Made by a program: the position numbers and the translations under genes. From contig JACPVG010000010.1 of the NCBI GenBank assembly GCA_016191875.1, positions 1 to 64,000 on the forward strand: 64,000 nt of DNA, written 5' to 3'. This document shows, in pieces, positions 16,471-24,510 of this stretch (positions are counted from its first letter, which is position 1; every line of letters begins with the position of its first letter). The DNA comes from Chloroflexota bacterium (GTDB taxonomy: Bacteria > Chloroflexota > Anaerolineae > Anaerolineales > UBA11579). The notes under the pieces are model-generated. The model was not told where the DNA came from, searched no databases, and was given only the letters and a program-made list of their open reading frames with translations.

Positions 16471-17696
16471 TGCTTGGCGTTCAGCCCGGCGGTGTCATGC
16501 ATCGCCCGCAGCGGCCGGTATTCCACGAAGCCGACGTAGGTGCCGGTTGGATAGTAATACTGCGTGTAGCAGGGGTCGTAGTACGAGAATTCCTGATACG
16601 TCGGGCAGGGAGTCTTCGTTGGCTCGTCCTTTTCCGGCGTATCGGTCGGTTTTTCCTTGGTGGGCTTGGGCGTGGGTGTGATGGTCGGTGGTGGGAGGAA
16701 GATGCGCACACCGCTTGCCGAGTCGTTGGCGTCGCCGCTGGATTTCGGGATCCAGCAGATCACGCCGGGCTTGCCGGGCATCTCGATGACCCAGTGGGTG
16801 CTGGTCTGGCCGACCACGTTGGCGGTCTGCCCGGCGAACACCGTGCCAACCACCACATAGCCGGAACTGCCGGGGCCGGTCATGCACAACGCATCCTTAT
16901 TCAACGTAACCTGCGGGTTCTCGGGCGTGTCCGTGGGCGGAATGGGCGTATTGGTGGCGCTGGAAACCGGCGTGAAGGTGCTGGTGGGTTCCTCCGGCTC
17001 TTCGGGCGTGTCGGTGGCGCGGGCGGCCACGGTGGCGGTGAGCGGCACGATGACCACGGTGGCTTCCGGGTTGTTCTGCAGCCAGTTCAGCACTTCTTCG
17101 GGGGTCATGTCGCGCAGTTCGGGCGGCAGGTCTTCGCTGTTGATGACGGCGGTCTGCCCGGCGGAGAAGGAGACTGTGCCGCCCTCGGTCTCGGCGGAGC
17201 AGTCGCCCTCCAGGCAGGTGATGATGATCTGGCCGGTGGCCTCGTCGATGCGCACTTCCATGTAGGAACCGCGCACCGAAGCCACGCCGGCGGGGGTGTC
17301 CACTTCCAGGGCGCCGCCGGAGAGGATGATGAACAACTGCCCGGCCTGCACCTGGACCTTGGTGAGGAATCCGGCGGAGGTCTCCTCTTCGCCGTTGAAG
17401 GTGAAGGCGGTCGACGGCCCCAGACGCAGGATGGTGCCATCCGAGATGTCCAGCCGCACCTTGCCGTCCGCGCCGGTCTGAATCTGGCTCTTGACCTGCA
17501 GGACGAAGCCTTCGGCGACCTGGGTGAAGGCGTCTTCGCCGGCCTGTTTGGCTTCCACCAGGCCCTGAATTTCTGAGAGCGAGGCAGTGAGCGGGGGCCG
17601 CTGGGCGGTATCTCCGGCTGGTTTCTGGCCGCAGGCGGCCAGGATCATGGATAGAACCAAAATCGTGAAAAGGACGCGCTTGAGCGCCTGCGTCAT
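16467..17696 (-). CDS. FecR-domain lipoprotein coupled to the CHASE2 cyclase
   Basis: The 409-residue product has a lipoprotein signal (lipobox ILAAC, C22) and a FecR-like domain (about 35-190; VRLDISDGTILRLGP, TPAGVASVRGSY). A threonine/proline linker leads to an SH3-like segment (about 265-325; GSSGYVVVGTVFAGQ, ending VICWIPKSS), a second TPT linker and a tyrosine-rich tail. It is anchored outside the membrane, next to the CHASE2 sensor made from the same transcript, so it may present or modulate the signal. It is paralogous to the 11154-12659 product, down to the shared ESNPEAT/QNNPEAT-VVPLT region. It lacks the LysM domain. A GGAGG ribosome-binding site precedes the ATG. Confidence 0.85.
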   Translation of the reverse strand: MTQALKRVLFTILVLSMILAACGQKPAGDTAQRPPLTASLSEIQGLVEAKQAGEDAFTQVAEGFVLQVKSQIQTGADGKVRLDISDGTILRLGPSTAFTFNGEEETSAGFLTKVQVQAGQLFIILSGGALEVDTPAGVASVRGSYMEVRIDEATGQIIITCLEGDCSAETEGGTVSFSAGQTAVINSEDLPPELRDMTPEEVLNWLQNNPEATVVIVPLTATVAARATDTPEEPEEPTSTFTPVSSATNTPIPPTDTPENPQVTLNKDALCMTGPGSSGYVVVGTVFAGQTANVVGQTSTHWVIEMPGKPGVICWIPKSSGDANDSASGVRIFLPPPTITPTPKPTKEKPTDTPEKDEPTKTPCPTYQEFSYYDPCYTQYYYPTGTYVGFVEYRPLRAMHDTAGLNAKQ

Positions 17697-17817
17697 GGTG
17701 CACCTCCTGCCTCCTCCGAGGCGGTTGTCGCTACCTTCCTATTATTCCACAAAAACGGCTCTCGTAAAGATGCAAAGGCGCAACGATACGTAAGGGTGCA
17801 GCTCCGCGAAGGGCGCG

Positions 17818-18174
17818 TTATGGCTCGGTGACGGTGATGACGCCCTGCATGCCGGCGTCGAGGTGGCCGGGGACGGCGCAATGGAATTCGATAACGCCGG
17901 GTTCCTCGAAGGTCAATGAAATTTCCTGGACATCGCCCGGCAGGAGGCGGACTTCGATGTCCAGCGCATCGATGACGAAGTCATGGTCGAGCACGCCCTT
18001 GTTTTCGATGATGAGGAAGAGTTCCTGGCCGACCTCGACCTCGATCTCGGTCTGGCTCCATTTGATGTCTTCGGCCTCCAACTGCACGGTTACGGTCTCA
18101 GGCTGGGGCAGACACGCGGCCAGCAGGCCGGCGAGCAGGATGACGAATGCGATGTGCGTGGTTCTACGAATCAT
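17818..18174 (-). CDS. Cupredoxin (plastocyanin-like) lipoprotein
   Basis: The 118-residue product starts at the ATG at 18174, with AAGGA about 15 bases upstream, and a lipobox LLAAC (C20 or C21) follows. The mature part is one cupredoxin domain with the full type 1 copper ligand set: a histidine in LDHDF, then C, H and M in FHCAVPGHLDAGM. It should act as a membrane-tethered electron carrier or copper protein outside the cell. An upstream in-frame ATG at 18279 has no signal-peptide sense. It stands alone between the FecR lipoprotein and a tRNA gene. Confidence 0.85.
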   Translation of the reverse strand: MIRRTTHIAFVILLAGLLAACLPQPETVTVQLEAEDIKWSQTEIEVEVGQELFLIIENKGVLDHDFVIDALDIEVRLLPGDVQEISLTFEEPGVIEFHCAVPGHLDAGMQGVITVTEP

Positions 18175-18310
18175 TCTCGGGCGATTCCTTTCGAATTCTT
18201 CATCAGAGTTAGCGGACGCCTTGAATCCTATCAGAGCCTGATAGTCCTCACAAGGATTGCAACGATAAATAAACCCCAAAGGCCTGCCTATCCTCTGGGG
18301 TCTACCGGTG

Positions 18311-18382
18311 TGTCCCCGCCGCGACTCGAACGCGGGTTTTTAGCTCCGGAGGCTAACGCTCTATCCACTGAGCTACGGGGAC
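18311..18382 (-). tRNA. tRNA-Arg (anticodon CCG)
   Basis: Reading the minus strand gives a full cloverleaf: acceptor arm GTCCCCG pairing with CGGGGAC, a D-arm with AGCTCAGTGGATAGAGC, an anticodon loop CTCCGGA on a TTAGC/GCTAA stem, and a T-loop GTTCGAGTC. The anticodon CCG reads CGG (arginine). The 3' CCA is not encoded. Bases 18175-18310 contain no further gene. Confidence 0.93.
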
Positions 18383-18532
18383 GCAGCGGCGAAATTATAC
18401 CGCAGGAGGGCGGGGGAGACTGGGCGGATGTGGGACTTCCATTCTCGCGGCAGTCCCAATCTCGCAAGACTCCATGCCCCAGATAAGGCCGCGCGCCTGC
18501 CGAGATCCGCAGAGATGACCAACTTCATCCAG

Positions 18533-18538
18533 TATAAT
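18533..18538 (+). promoter_or_regulatory. -10 box for the diguanylate cyclase gene
   Basis: TATAAT at 18533-18538 is a consensus -10 element. The -35 region about 17 bases upstream is weak (GATGAC). Its position inside the extended open frame shows that the true start codon is downstream, at 18584. Confidence 0.55.
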
Positions 18539-18583
18539 TGCCCAGGAGCAAAGGAAACTACGGGCAAGGGGATATCCAAGAAC

Positions 18584-20083
18584 ATGGGCGACGAAAAACG
18601 TCCGGGGCGCCTACTGCGCGACCGATGGGGGGCTTTGTTCGCGCCTCCTGATTTCGAAAACGAATCGGACCGGCTGGCGGCGGAAGCGCTGAACGGCGCA
18701 TTGTGGCTCGGCACTATCTTGCTGGTGGCGCTGGTCATCTGGGAGGTGTTTGTTGACCCGCGCACCGGAAAAACCGGCGTATTCGACCAACTGGCGGGGC
18801 TGGGAATCCTGGTCGTGGGGCACTGGCTGCTGCGGCGCGGCCGGCTGCGCTGGGTGGGAGGCGTGACGGTAAGCCTGGGTTGGCTGCTGATGAGCGCCGA
18901 TATCTACTATCGCCAGGGTCTCCATAGCCCAAATATCGCCGTTGAAACGCTCCTGGTCTTTGTGGCCGGATTGCTGGTGAACGGGCGCTTTGCCCTGGGG
19001 CTGGCGGGGGTGATCATTGCGCTGAACTTTGCGACCGCGCTGCGACAGATGGAAGGTATCCTGCCGAACATTGCCGGAGGGCCCGCCCCGCTGACGCGCT
19101 GGTTCGTGCTGAGCATCTACATCGCGCTGGCGGCGTTTTTTGTCACTATTATCCGCCGGTATCTGGATAGCAGCATCCAGCGGTCGGAAATGAGCGACCA
19201 CCTCTACCAGACTTTGCTGCGCAGCACCTCTGAGGCCGTGGTGCTGGTGGATCTCGAGGGGTGTATCGCGCGCATCAACCGGCGCGGCTGCGACCTGATC
19301 GGCTGCCGCCTCGAAGAAGTGCTTGGCAGCGACTTCCGTGCGCTGGTCGGCCGCCGCTACCACGCCCTGTTGGACCGCTACGTGCCAAGAGTTCTGGCGG
19401 GCCATGAGCCGCCGGTGTATGAAATCGAACTGAACACCAGGGACGGGCATGCCATCCCGGTGGAGGTGAGTTCCGGGCTGGTGCTGGACGGGAAGGGCCG
19501 CCCGATCTTCATCCAGAATATCCTGCGCGACATGAGCGAGCGCAAGGTCGTGGAGCAGGCCCTGCTGCACCAGGCCACGCACGACCCGCTGACGGGCCTG
19601 CTCAACCGGGCTGAATTCGAGGCCAACCTGGAGCGGGCCATCAGCCGGGCGCAGCGCGAGCGCTCGCGCCTGGCGCTGCTGTTCATCGACATCGATGATT
19701 TGAAGAAGGTCAACGACCAGTTCGGACACGCCACCGGGGATGAACTGCTGAAGGCGGCCGCCGAGCGGCTGGCGCGCACAGTGCGCTCGGGCGACATCCT
19801 GGCGCGGCAGAGCGGAGACGAGTTCGTTATCCTGGTTGAACCGCTGCACGCGCTTTCTTCGGCCAGCCAGCTGGCCGGTCGCATCCTGGCGGAGATCGCC
19901 AGGCCATTGATGATTGGTGACCGGGGGCTTCAGGTGTCGTGCAGCATCGGCATCAGCATTTTTCCCCACGATGGCGGGGATGCGGTGGGGCTGATGCAGG
20001 CGGCCGACCTGGCGATGTACGCCGCCAAGCGGGCCGGAAAGAACCAGGCATCATTCACTACGGATATCGCCCCGCCGGCCTGA
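18584..20083 (+). CDS. Membrane PAS-GGDEF diguanylate cyclase
   Basis: The 499-residue product has five or six N-terminal membrane spans (about 35-190) and a PAS domain (about 205-325; LVDLEGCIARINRRG, FIQNILRDMSERK). A C-terminal GGDEF domain (about 330-495) carries the signature as SGDEF at 410-414, a variant often active. The inhibitory site RSGD is present at 401-404. It should make cyclic di-GMP in response to a membrane or PAS-bound signal. The ATG at 18584 is chosen because a TATAAT box lies between it and the more upstream in-frame ATGs. No EAL or PilZ protein is seen in the window; the Tad pilus locus is a plausible downstream target. Confidence 0.9.
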   Translation: MGDEKRPGRLLRDRWGALFAPPDFENESDRLAAEALNGALWLGTILLVALVIWEVFVDPRTGKTGVFDQLAGLGILVVGHWLLRRGRLRWVGGVTVSLGWLLMSADIYYRQGLHSPNIAVETLLVFVAGLLVNGRFALGLAGVIIALNFATALRQMEGILPNIAGGPAPLTRWFVLSIYIALAAFFVTIIRRYLDSSIQRSEMSDHLYQTLLRSTSEAVVLVDLEGCIARINRRGCDLIGCRLEEVLGSDFRALVGRRYHALLDRYVPRVLAGHEPPVYEIELNTRDGHAIPVEVSSGLVLDGKGRPIFIQNILRDMSERKVVEQALLHQATHDPLTGLLNRAEFEANLERAISRAQRERSRLALLFIDIDDLKKVNDQFGHATGDELLKAAAERLARTVRSGDILARQSGDEFVILVEPLHALSSASQLAGRILAEIARPLMIGDRGLQVSCSIGISIFPHDGGDAVGLMQAADLAMYAAKRAGKNQASFTTDIAPPA

Positions 20084-20085
20084 GG

Positions 20086-21078
20086 TCAGTTCTGCGCCTG
20101 CCCGGCCAGGGCCCGCACCCGGGCGCGCAGGTCTTCGATCATTGCGGTGGAACTGGCGGAATCTTCGCCCAGGCGGGCGCGCTGGTGCTTGGTGTAGGCC
20201 AGTTCGGTACACAGGTGGTAGAAGCGGCGGGTGGCGGTGAAACGGCCGCCGCCCGCCGCGCCCAGGAGGGCCAGCCCGCGCCGCCCGGCGGAAGAGGCCG
20301 TCCGATACTGGGCGGCGCTGAGAACGCCGTTTTCAAACTCTTCCTTCAACTGGGTGCGAATCCAGACGCGCTCGCGCCACAGCGCGGCCAGGATGACGGC
20401 GAACATGAATAGCCAGCCGAGCCAATCCACGGCGAACACGGCGGCCAGGCCGCCCATGCCGCTGACGAAGGACGCCAGGGTGTTGTGAAGGGAGTGAACG
20501 AAAACGGCGACGCCGAAACCGGCCAGCGGCGCGCCCAGTTTTACCAGCCAGTTGCGGTTGAGGCGGGCCAGCGCCAGGCCGATGCCGGTGAAGGCGGTGT
20601 AGAAGGGGTGGTTCCAGGCGCCGAACACGACCCGCAGCCAGAAGATGAGCCGCAGACCCTCCCAGCCGTCTTCCAGAAAGCCGCGCTCGTACATGTAGAG
20701 GACGTTCTCGGTGGCGGCGAACCCCAGCGCGACGACGCCGGCGTAGACGATGCCATCCATGACCGAGTCGAATTCCTTGCGGAAGATAAGGAAGACCAGC
20801 AGGACGGCGAAGGCCTTGAGGATTTCCTCGCTGAATGGGGCGATCAGGGAACCGGTGACCAGTTCGGTGGCGCCTTCCGACTCGGTGACCAGGTAGACGC
20901 CGATGCCGAAGATGGTGTTGACCAGCCAGGCGCCGCCGGCGGCCACCACTGCGCCCCAGATGAACACGCCGCCCAGCAGGAGTTTGGGCTCTTTTTCGTA
21001 GTGGTCGAGCCAGTACAGCCAGGCGGCGTACAGGAAAGCCGGGATGAAAGCCAGTAAAACAGCGGCGACGAATGCCAT
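20086..21078 (-). CDS. PrsW-like intramembrane metalloprotease
   Basis: The ATG at 21078 has a strong ribosome-binding site (AAGGAGGAGACAC) and starts directly in a membrane span. The 330-residue product has about eight spans and the conserved PrsW/CAAX-type motifs: the glutamate pair in APFSEEILKAF, ENVLYMYE, a histidine in GAWNHPFYTAFTG and VHSLHNTL. The C-terminal 90 residues are cytoplasmic and charged. PrsW proteins cleave membrane anti-sigma factors; no such target is recognised nearby. In-frame ATGs upstream fall in an AT-rich repeat region. It converges with the diguanylate cyclase gene, with two bases between stop codons. Confidence 0.87.
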   Translation of the reverse strand: MAFVAAVLLAFIPAFLYAAWLYWLDHYEKEPKLLLGGVFIWGAVVAAGGAWLVNTIFGIGVYLVTESEGATELVTGSLIAPFSEEILKAFAVLLVFLIFRKEFDSVMDGIVYAGVVALGFAATENVLYMYERGFLEDGWEGLRLIFWLRVVFGAWNHPFYTAFTGIGLALARLNRNWLVKLGAPLAGFGVAVFVHSLHNTLASFVSGMGGLAAVFAVDWLGWLFMFAVILAALWRERVWIRTQLKEEFENGVLSAAQYRTASSAGRRGLALLGAAGGGRFTATRRFYHLCTELAYTKHQRARLGEDSASSTAMIEDLRARVRALAGQAQN

Positions 21079-21109
21079 GTGTCTCCTCCTTGTTGAACTC
21101 GGTGGCGCT

Positions 21110-21298
21110 ATTTTCTCACAAATAGAAGGAGTCGCGAGTTGAGTGCAGGGATTGGAAATTGGGTACGGGTAATTGGGAATTGGTAATCGGTAATTGGCCA
21201 TTGCCTTTGTCAGACTTGGCAAGTCTCAAGGTCGCTACACAAATCACCATTCTGAACGATGAATTACCAGTTACCACTAACCAATTACTCCCCGCAAA
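21110..21298. repeat. AT-rich region with short direct and inverted TAATTGG repeats
   Basis: In this gap the words GGTAATTGG, GAATTGG and GGTAATCGG recur between about 21145 and 21200. Their complements (CCAATTAC, AATTACCAG) appear near 21260-21295. The stretch is far AT-richer than its neighbours and could fold into a hairpin. It has no coding potential. Confidence 0.5.
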
Positions 21299-21982
21299 TC
21301 ATTGCGTTTCGTTCAACTCGTCTTCCACCCTGAATTCCAGCGCCGTGCGGTGCAGGAGGGCGCGCAGCGGGTCGAGGCCCAGCGCGTCCAACACATCGTC
21401 GGGGCGGGCGGTGCGGCCTTCGCCCTGGCTGAGGCGCAATTCCAGGCGCTGGCGGCCGCGCTCATCCGGCGGCAGGGCGGCCAGCCCGAACACCAGCGCC
21501 CGCAGGTCATAGGTGCGGGTCTTCCCCTTGCGGGTTTTCTCGCGCAACACTTCCGGTTGGGCGAGGAAATCGGCCACGCGCTCGTCCAACCCCTCGGCCG
21601 GGTCGAGCAGGGTGGCGACGAAGCAGGCGGCCTGCACCAGATTAGGCAGTTTCTCGGCGCGGTCGTCAATCACCGTCGCCGAGTGAAATTCGATGCCGGG
21701 CGGCGCGGCGCCCCGCAGGGCGGCCAGCACCTCTTCGGCGGGCGCATCGATCTTCATCACGCAATCCAGCCATTCATCTTCGCTGGTGATGCCCAGCGAG
21801 AGGGCATCCGCCAGCACCAGTTTGGGGCGCGGGTTGAAGCCTTCGGAATACGCCAGCGGCAGATTGGCGCGGCGCATCGTGCGCTCCAGCGTGCTGTGCA
21901 GGTCGAGGTTGCCGGTGAAGCGCATGGCGTCGGTCTTGGAGAAGCGGATGCGGTATCTCATGGGGAAATCGTGAAGCGACAT
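21299..21982 (-). CDS. DUF2344 radical SAM-associated protein (TIGR03936)
   Basis: The 227-residue product opens with RYRIRFSKTDAMRFTGNLDLHS and contains YSEGFNPRPKLVLADALSLGI, both hallmarks of the DUF2344/TIGR03936 family. These proteins are usually encoded next to, or fused with, the TIGR03960 radical SAM protein, as here with the gene 97 bases upstream. The pair has been linked to an RNA or protein modification of uncertain nature. A second in-frame ATG at 21961 (MRYRIRF) is an equally likely start. Confidence 0.88.
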   Translation of the reverse strand: MSLHDFPMRYRIRFSKTDAMRFTGNLDLHSTLERTMRRANLPLAYSEGFNPRPKLVLADALSLGITSEDEWLDCVMKIDAPAEEVLAALRGAAPPGIEFHSATVIDDRAEKLPNLVQAACFVATLLDPAEGLDERVADFLAQPEVLREKTRKGKTRTYDLRALVFGLAALPPDERGRQRLELRLSQGEGRTARPDDVLDALGLDPLRALLHRTALEFRVEDELNETQ

Positions 21983-22078
21983 TCGTGAGCAGTTATTCGA
22001 GTTCTTCCGGCAACGAATCGTGCGATGTCCGGTTCGAATTTCGAATAGCTAATCTCGACTAACGACTATCGGCACTCG

Positions 22079-24013
22079 CTAGTTTACGCCAATCTCTTCC
22101 ACCGCCACCAGCGCCGCCGCCTTGCGCGCCGCATGCGGCTTCACCTCCGGGCACTGCCACACCTCACCGGGGTTTTCCATGCGCATCTTGGTGAAGGTCG
22201 GCAGGATGCCGCAGGCGAAACAGCGTTCGCGGCAGTCCACCCGCGTCTGGCCGCGCTGCGACCACATATAGTCCTCGGTCAGGAACTTCTTGCGCACCGT
22301 CGAGTCGATGTGGTCCCAGGGGAAGGTCTCGTCAATCAGGCGCGGGCGGTGGGTGTAGAAGGCCGGGTCGAGGCCCGCCTGCTCATAGGCCCTGAGCCAG
22401 ATGTCGTAGTCGAAATGCTCGCCCCAGGCATCGAATTTGGCGCCCATCTGCCACGCCATGTAGATGACGTCCGCCAGGCGGCGGTCGCCGCGCGACAGGG
22501 CGGCTTCCAGCATCGTTTCGTCGGGGTTGTTCCAGTTCAGTTTGAGGCCCTTGCCGCCGATCTCGCGTTTGAGCAGTTCCTGCTTGGCGAGGATCTGTTC
22601 GCGCGTGTCGCACGGCGACCACTGGAACGGGGTGTGCGGCTTGGGGATGAAGGTGCTCACCCCGGCGGTAACGTGCGCCTTGAAGCCGATGGCCTTGCGC
22701 CCCTCGGCCAGCACCGCCTTGCAAAGGTCGGCGATGGCCTGCACATCTTCCAGCGTTTCGGAAGGGTGGCCGATCATGAAATACAGTTTCAGGTTCGTCC
22801 AGCCGCGCGAGAAGATCTCGCGGGCGGTTTCCAGCAGTTGCTCGGTGCTCACCGGCTTGTTGATGATTTCGCGCATGCGCTCGGTGGCCGCCTCCGGCGC
22901 GAGGGTGAAACCGCTGCGGCGCGTGTTCTGCAGTTCGTCCATTAAGTCCACCGAGACGGTTTCGATGCGCAGCGAGGGCAGCGAGATGGACAGGGCGCGC
23001 TCGCCGAAGCGGCGGCTGACTTCCTTCACTAAATCCACCACATAGGTGTAGTCCGAGGAGGACAGCGACAGCAGGCCGACTTCCTCGAAGCCGGTGTGCG
23101 CCATGGCGTCTTCGATGGCGTCGACGACTTCCTGCACCGGGCGCTCGCGCACCGGGCGGGTGATCATCCCCGCCTGGCAGAAGCGGCAGCCGCGCGTACA
23201 GCCGCGCATGATCTCGATGGGAATGCGGTTGTGGACGGTGTCGATGTAGGGCACGATGAGGCGCGTGGTCGGCGGCGGCAGTTGGGCCACGATGCGCTTG
23301 ACCACCGGATAATTAGCCTGCTCGTATTTCTTCTCGGTGTAGGCCAGCGTGCCGTCGTCCTCGTAGTGGGCTTCATAGAGAGACGGCACATAGATGCCCC
23401 ACACTTCCGAGAGGCGTTCCAGCAGACGCGGGCGCGGTTCGCCGGCGGCCTTCCATTCCTGGTGGACGCGGATGATATCCATGATGGCTTCTTCGCCCTC
23501 GCCGACCACGAAGGCGTCAATGAAGGCGTGCATCGGCTCGGGGTTCATCGTGGAGTGCCCGCCGGCGACCACCAGCGGGTGGCGTTCGGTACGCTCGGCC
23601 GCCAGCACCGGCACGCCGCCCAGGTCCAGCATGTTGAGCGTGTTGGTGTACAGGCTTTCGTAGGGCAGCGAGATGCCGAGGATGTCGAAATCCGACAGCG
23701 GGCGCTTGCTTTCCAGCGAGTACAGCGGGATGCCGTGTTGGCGCAACAGCGCTTCCATATCCGCCCACGGGTTGTAGACGCGTTCGGCCAGGGCATCGGC
23801 GCGCCGGTTGATGAGGTCATACAGAATCATCAGGCCGTTGTTCGACATGCCGATATCATAGATATCGGGGAAGGCCAGCGCGACCTTGGTCTGCGTCGCG
23901 TCCCAATCTTTGACGACCTGGTTGAGTTCGCCGCCGGTGTAGCGGCCGGGCTTCTGGACCTGCGGCAGCAGATGATGCAGCCGGTCCTGGATTTCGGCAG
24001 GGGAGAGCGTCAT
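22079..24013 (-). CDS. TIGR03960-family B12-binding-like radical SAM protein
   Basis: The 644-residue product has an N-terminal Rossmann-like region (about 40-215; FPDIYDIGMSNNGLMILY, then GGHSTMNPEPMH). A radical SAM domain with the cluster motif CTRGCRFCQAG lies at about residues 275-285, followed by the rest of the barrel (SLPSLRIETVSVDLM, FTLAPEAATERMR) and a cysteine-bearing tail (CRERCFACGI). It is the standard partner of DUF2344 proteins. A tRNA or ribosome modification role is suspected for the pair, but not visible here. The start is 163 bases from the divergent rpsT gene. Confidence 0.9.
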   Translation of the reverse strand: MTLSPAEIQDRLHHLLPQVQKPGRYTGGELNQVVKDWDATQTKVALAFPDIYDIGMSNNGLMILYDLINRRADALAERVYNPWADMEALLRQHGIPLYSLESKRPLSDFDILGISLPYESLYTNTLNMLDLGGVPVLAAERTERHPLVVAGGHSTMNPEPMHAFIDAFVVGEGEEAIMDIIRVHQEWKAAGEPRPRLLERLSEVWGIYVPSLYEAHYEDDGTLAYTEKKYEQANYPVVKRIVAQLPPPTTRLIVPYIDTVHNRIPIEIMRGCTRGCRFCQAGMITRPVRERPVQEVVDAIEDAMAHTGFEEVGLLSLSSSDYTYVVDLVKEVSRRFGERALSISLPSLRIETVSVDLMDELQNTRRSGFTLAPEAATERMREIINKPVSTEQLLETAREIFSRGWTNLKLYFMIGHPSETLEDVQAIADLCKAVLAEGRKAIGFKAHVTAGVSTFIPKPHTPFQWSPCDTREQILAKQELLKREIGGKGLKLNWNNPDETMLEAALSRGDRRLADVIYMAWQMGAKFDAWGEHFDYDIWLRAYEQAGLDPAFYTHRPRLIDETFPWDHIDSTVRKKFLTEDYMWSQRGQTRVDCRERCFACGILPTFTKMRMENPGEVWQCPEVKPHAARKAAALVAVEEIGVN

Positions 24014-24107
24014 TTTCTGTGCACCTTTCGGCCGCGCGGGCGCGGCCAGGTCGGGGATTCGAACCCCGGCGCGGATAGCAAGGGAAGATTATATCGCGAA
24101 TAAGACC

Positions 24108-24136
24108 TTTACAAAACTCGCACGCCGCGTTAGAAT
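24108..24136 (+). promoter_or_regulatory. Sigma-70-type promoter of rpsT
   Basis: TTTACA (24108-24113) and TAGAAT (24131-24136) are spaced 17 bases apart, a good housekeeping promoter. Transcription would start about 30 bases before the rpsT start codon. Confidence 0.7.
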
Positions 24137-24175
24137 AACCGACTGTTCGCAACAGTAATCATTTGGAGGACCACG

Positions 24176-24448
24176 TTGGCAAACATCAAGTCTCAGATCA
24201 AGCGCAACCGCCAGAACCAGAAGCGCCGCGAGCGCAATCGCGTCTTCCGGGGCCGGGCGCGCACCGCCGTCAAGGACGCCCGCCTGGCGATCACCGACAA
24301 GAGTATGGACGAGGCCAAGGCGGCCACCCTGGAGGCCATCAGCGCGCTGGACAAGGCCGCCGAGAAGGGCGTGCTGCACAAGAACAATGCTTCGCGCCGT
24401 AAGGGCCGCCTGATGAAGATGCTGGCCAAGATGGAAAAGGGCAAGTAG
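24176..24448 (+). CDS. rpsT: 30S ribosomal protein S20
   Basis: The 90-residue, lysine/arginine-rich product (ANIKSQIKRNRQNQKRRERN at the start, HKNNASRRKGRLMKML near the end) is a typical S20, a primary binder of the 16S rRNA. The start codon is TTG at 24176, with GGAGG eight bases upstream; this unusual start is usual for rpsT in several bacteria and permits autogenous translation control. It has its own promoter and an intrinsic terminator. Confidence 0.97.
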   Translation: MANIKSQIKRNRQNQKRRERNRVFRGRARTAVKDARLAITDKSMDEAKAATLEAISALDKAAEKGVLHKNNASRRKGRLMKMLAKMEKGK

Positions 24449-24470
24449 ACCTCTCTGAAGTTGATTCTAT

Positions 24471-24499
24471 GGCGGGAGCAGTAATGCTCCCGCCTTTTT
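24471..24499 (+). terminator. Intrinsic terminator after rpsT
   Basis: A perfect 10-bp stem (GGCGGGAGCA pairing with TGCTCCCGCC) with a GTAA tetraloop is followed by TTTTT. It separates rpsT from argS. Confidence 0.93.
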
Positions 24500-24510
24500 G
24501 ATAGCAGACC

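Noticed and set aside
14986-16539. 517-residue plus-strand frame opposite the cyclase
   Set aside because: His/Asp/Gly/Gln-rich antisense shadow of the CHASE2-cyclase gene.
18428-18583. Upstream in-frame extension of the diguanylate cyclase
   Set aside because: A consensus TATAAT box lies inside it, so it is probably not translated.
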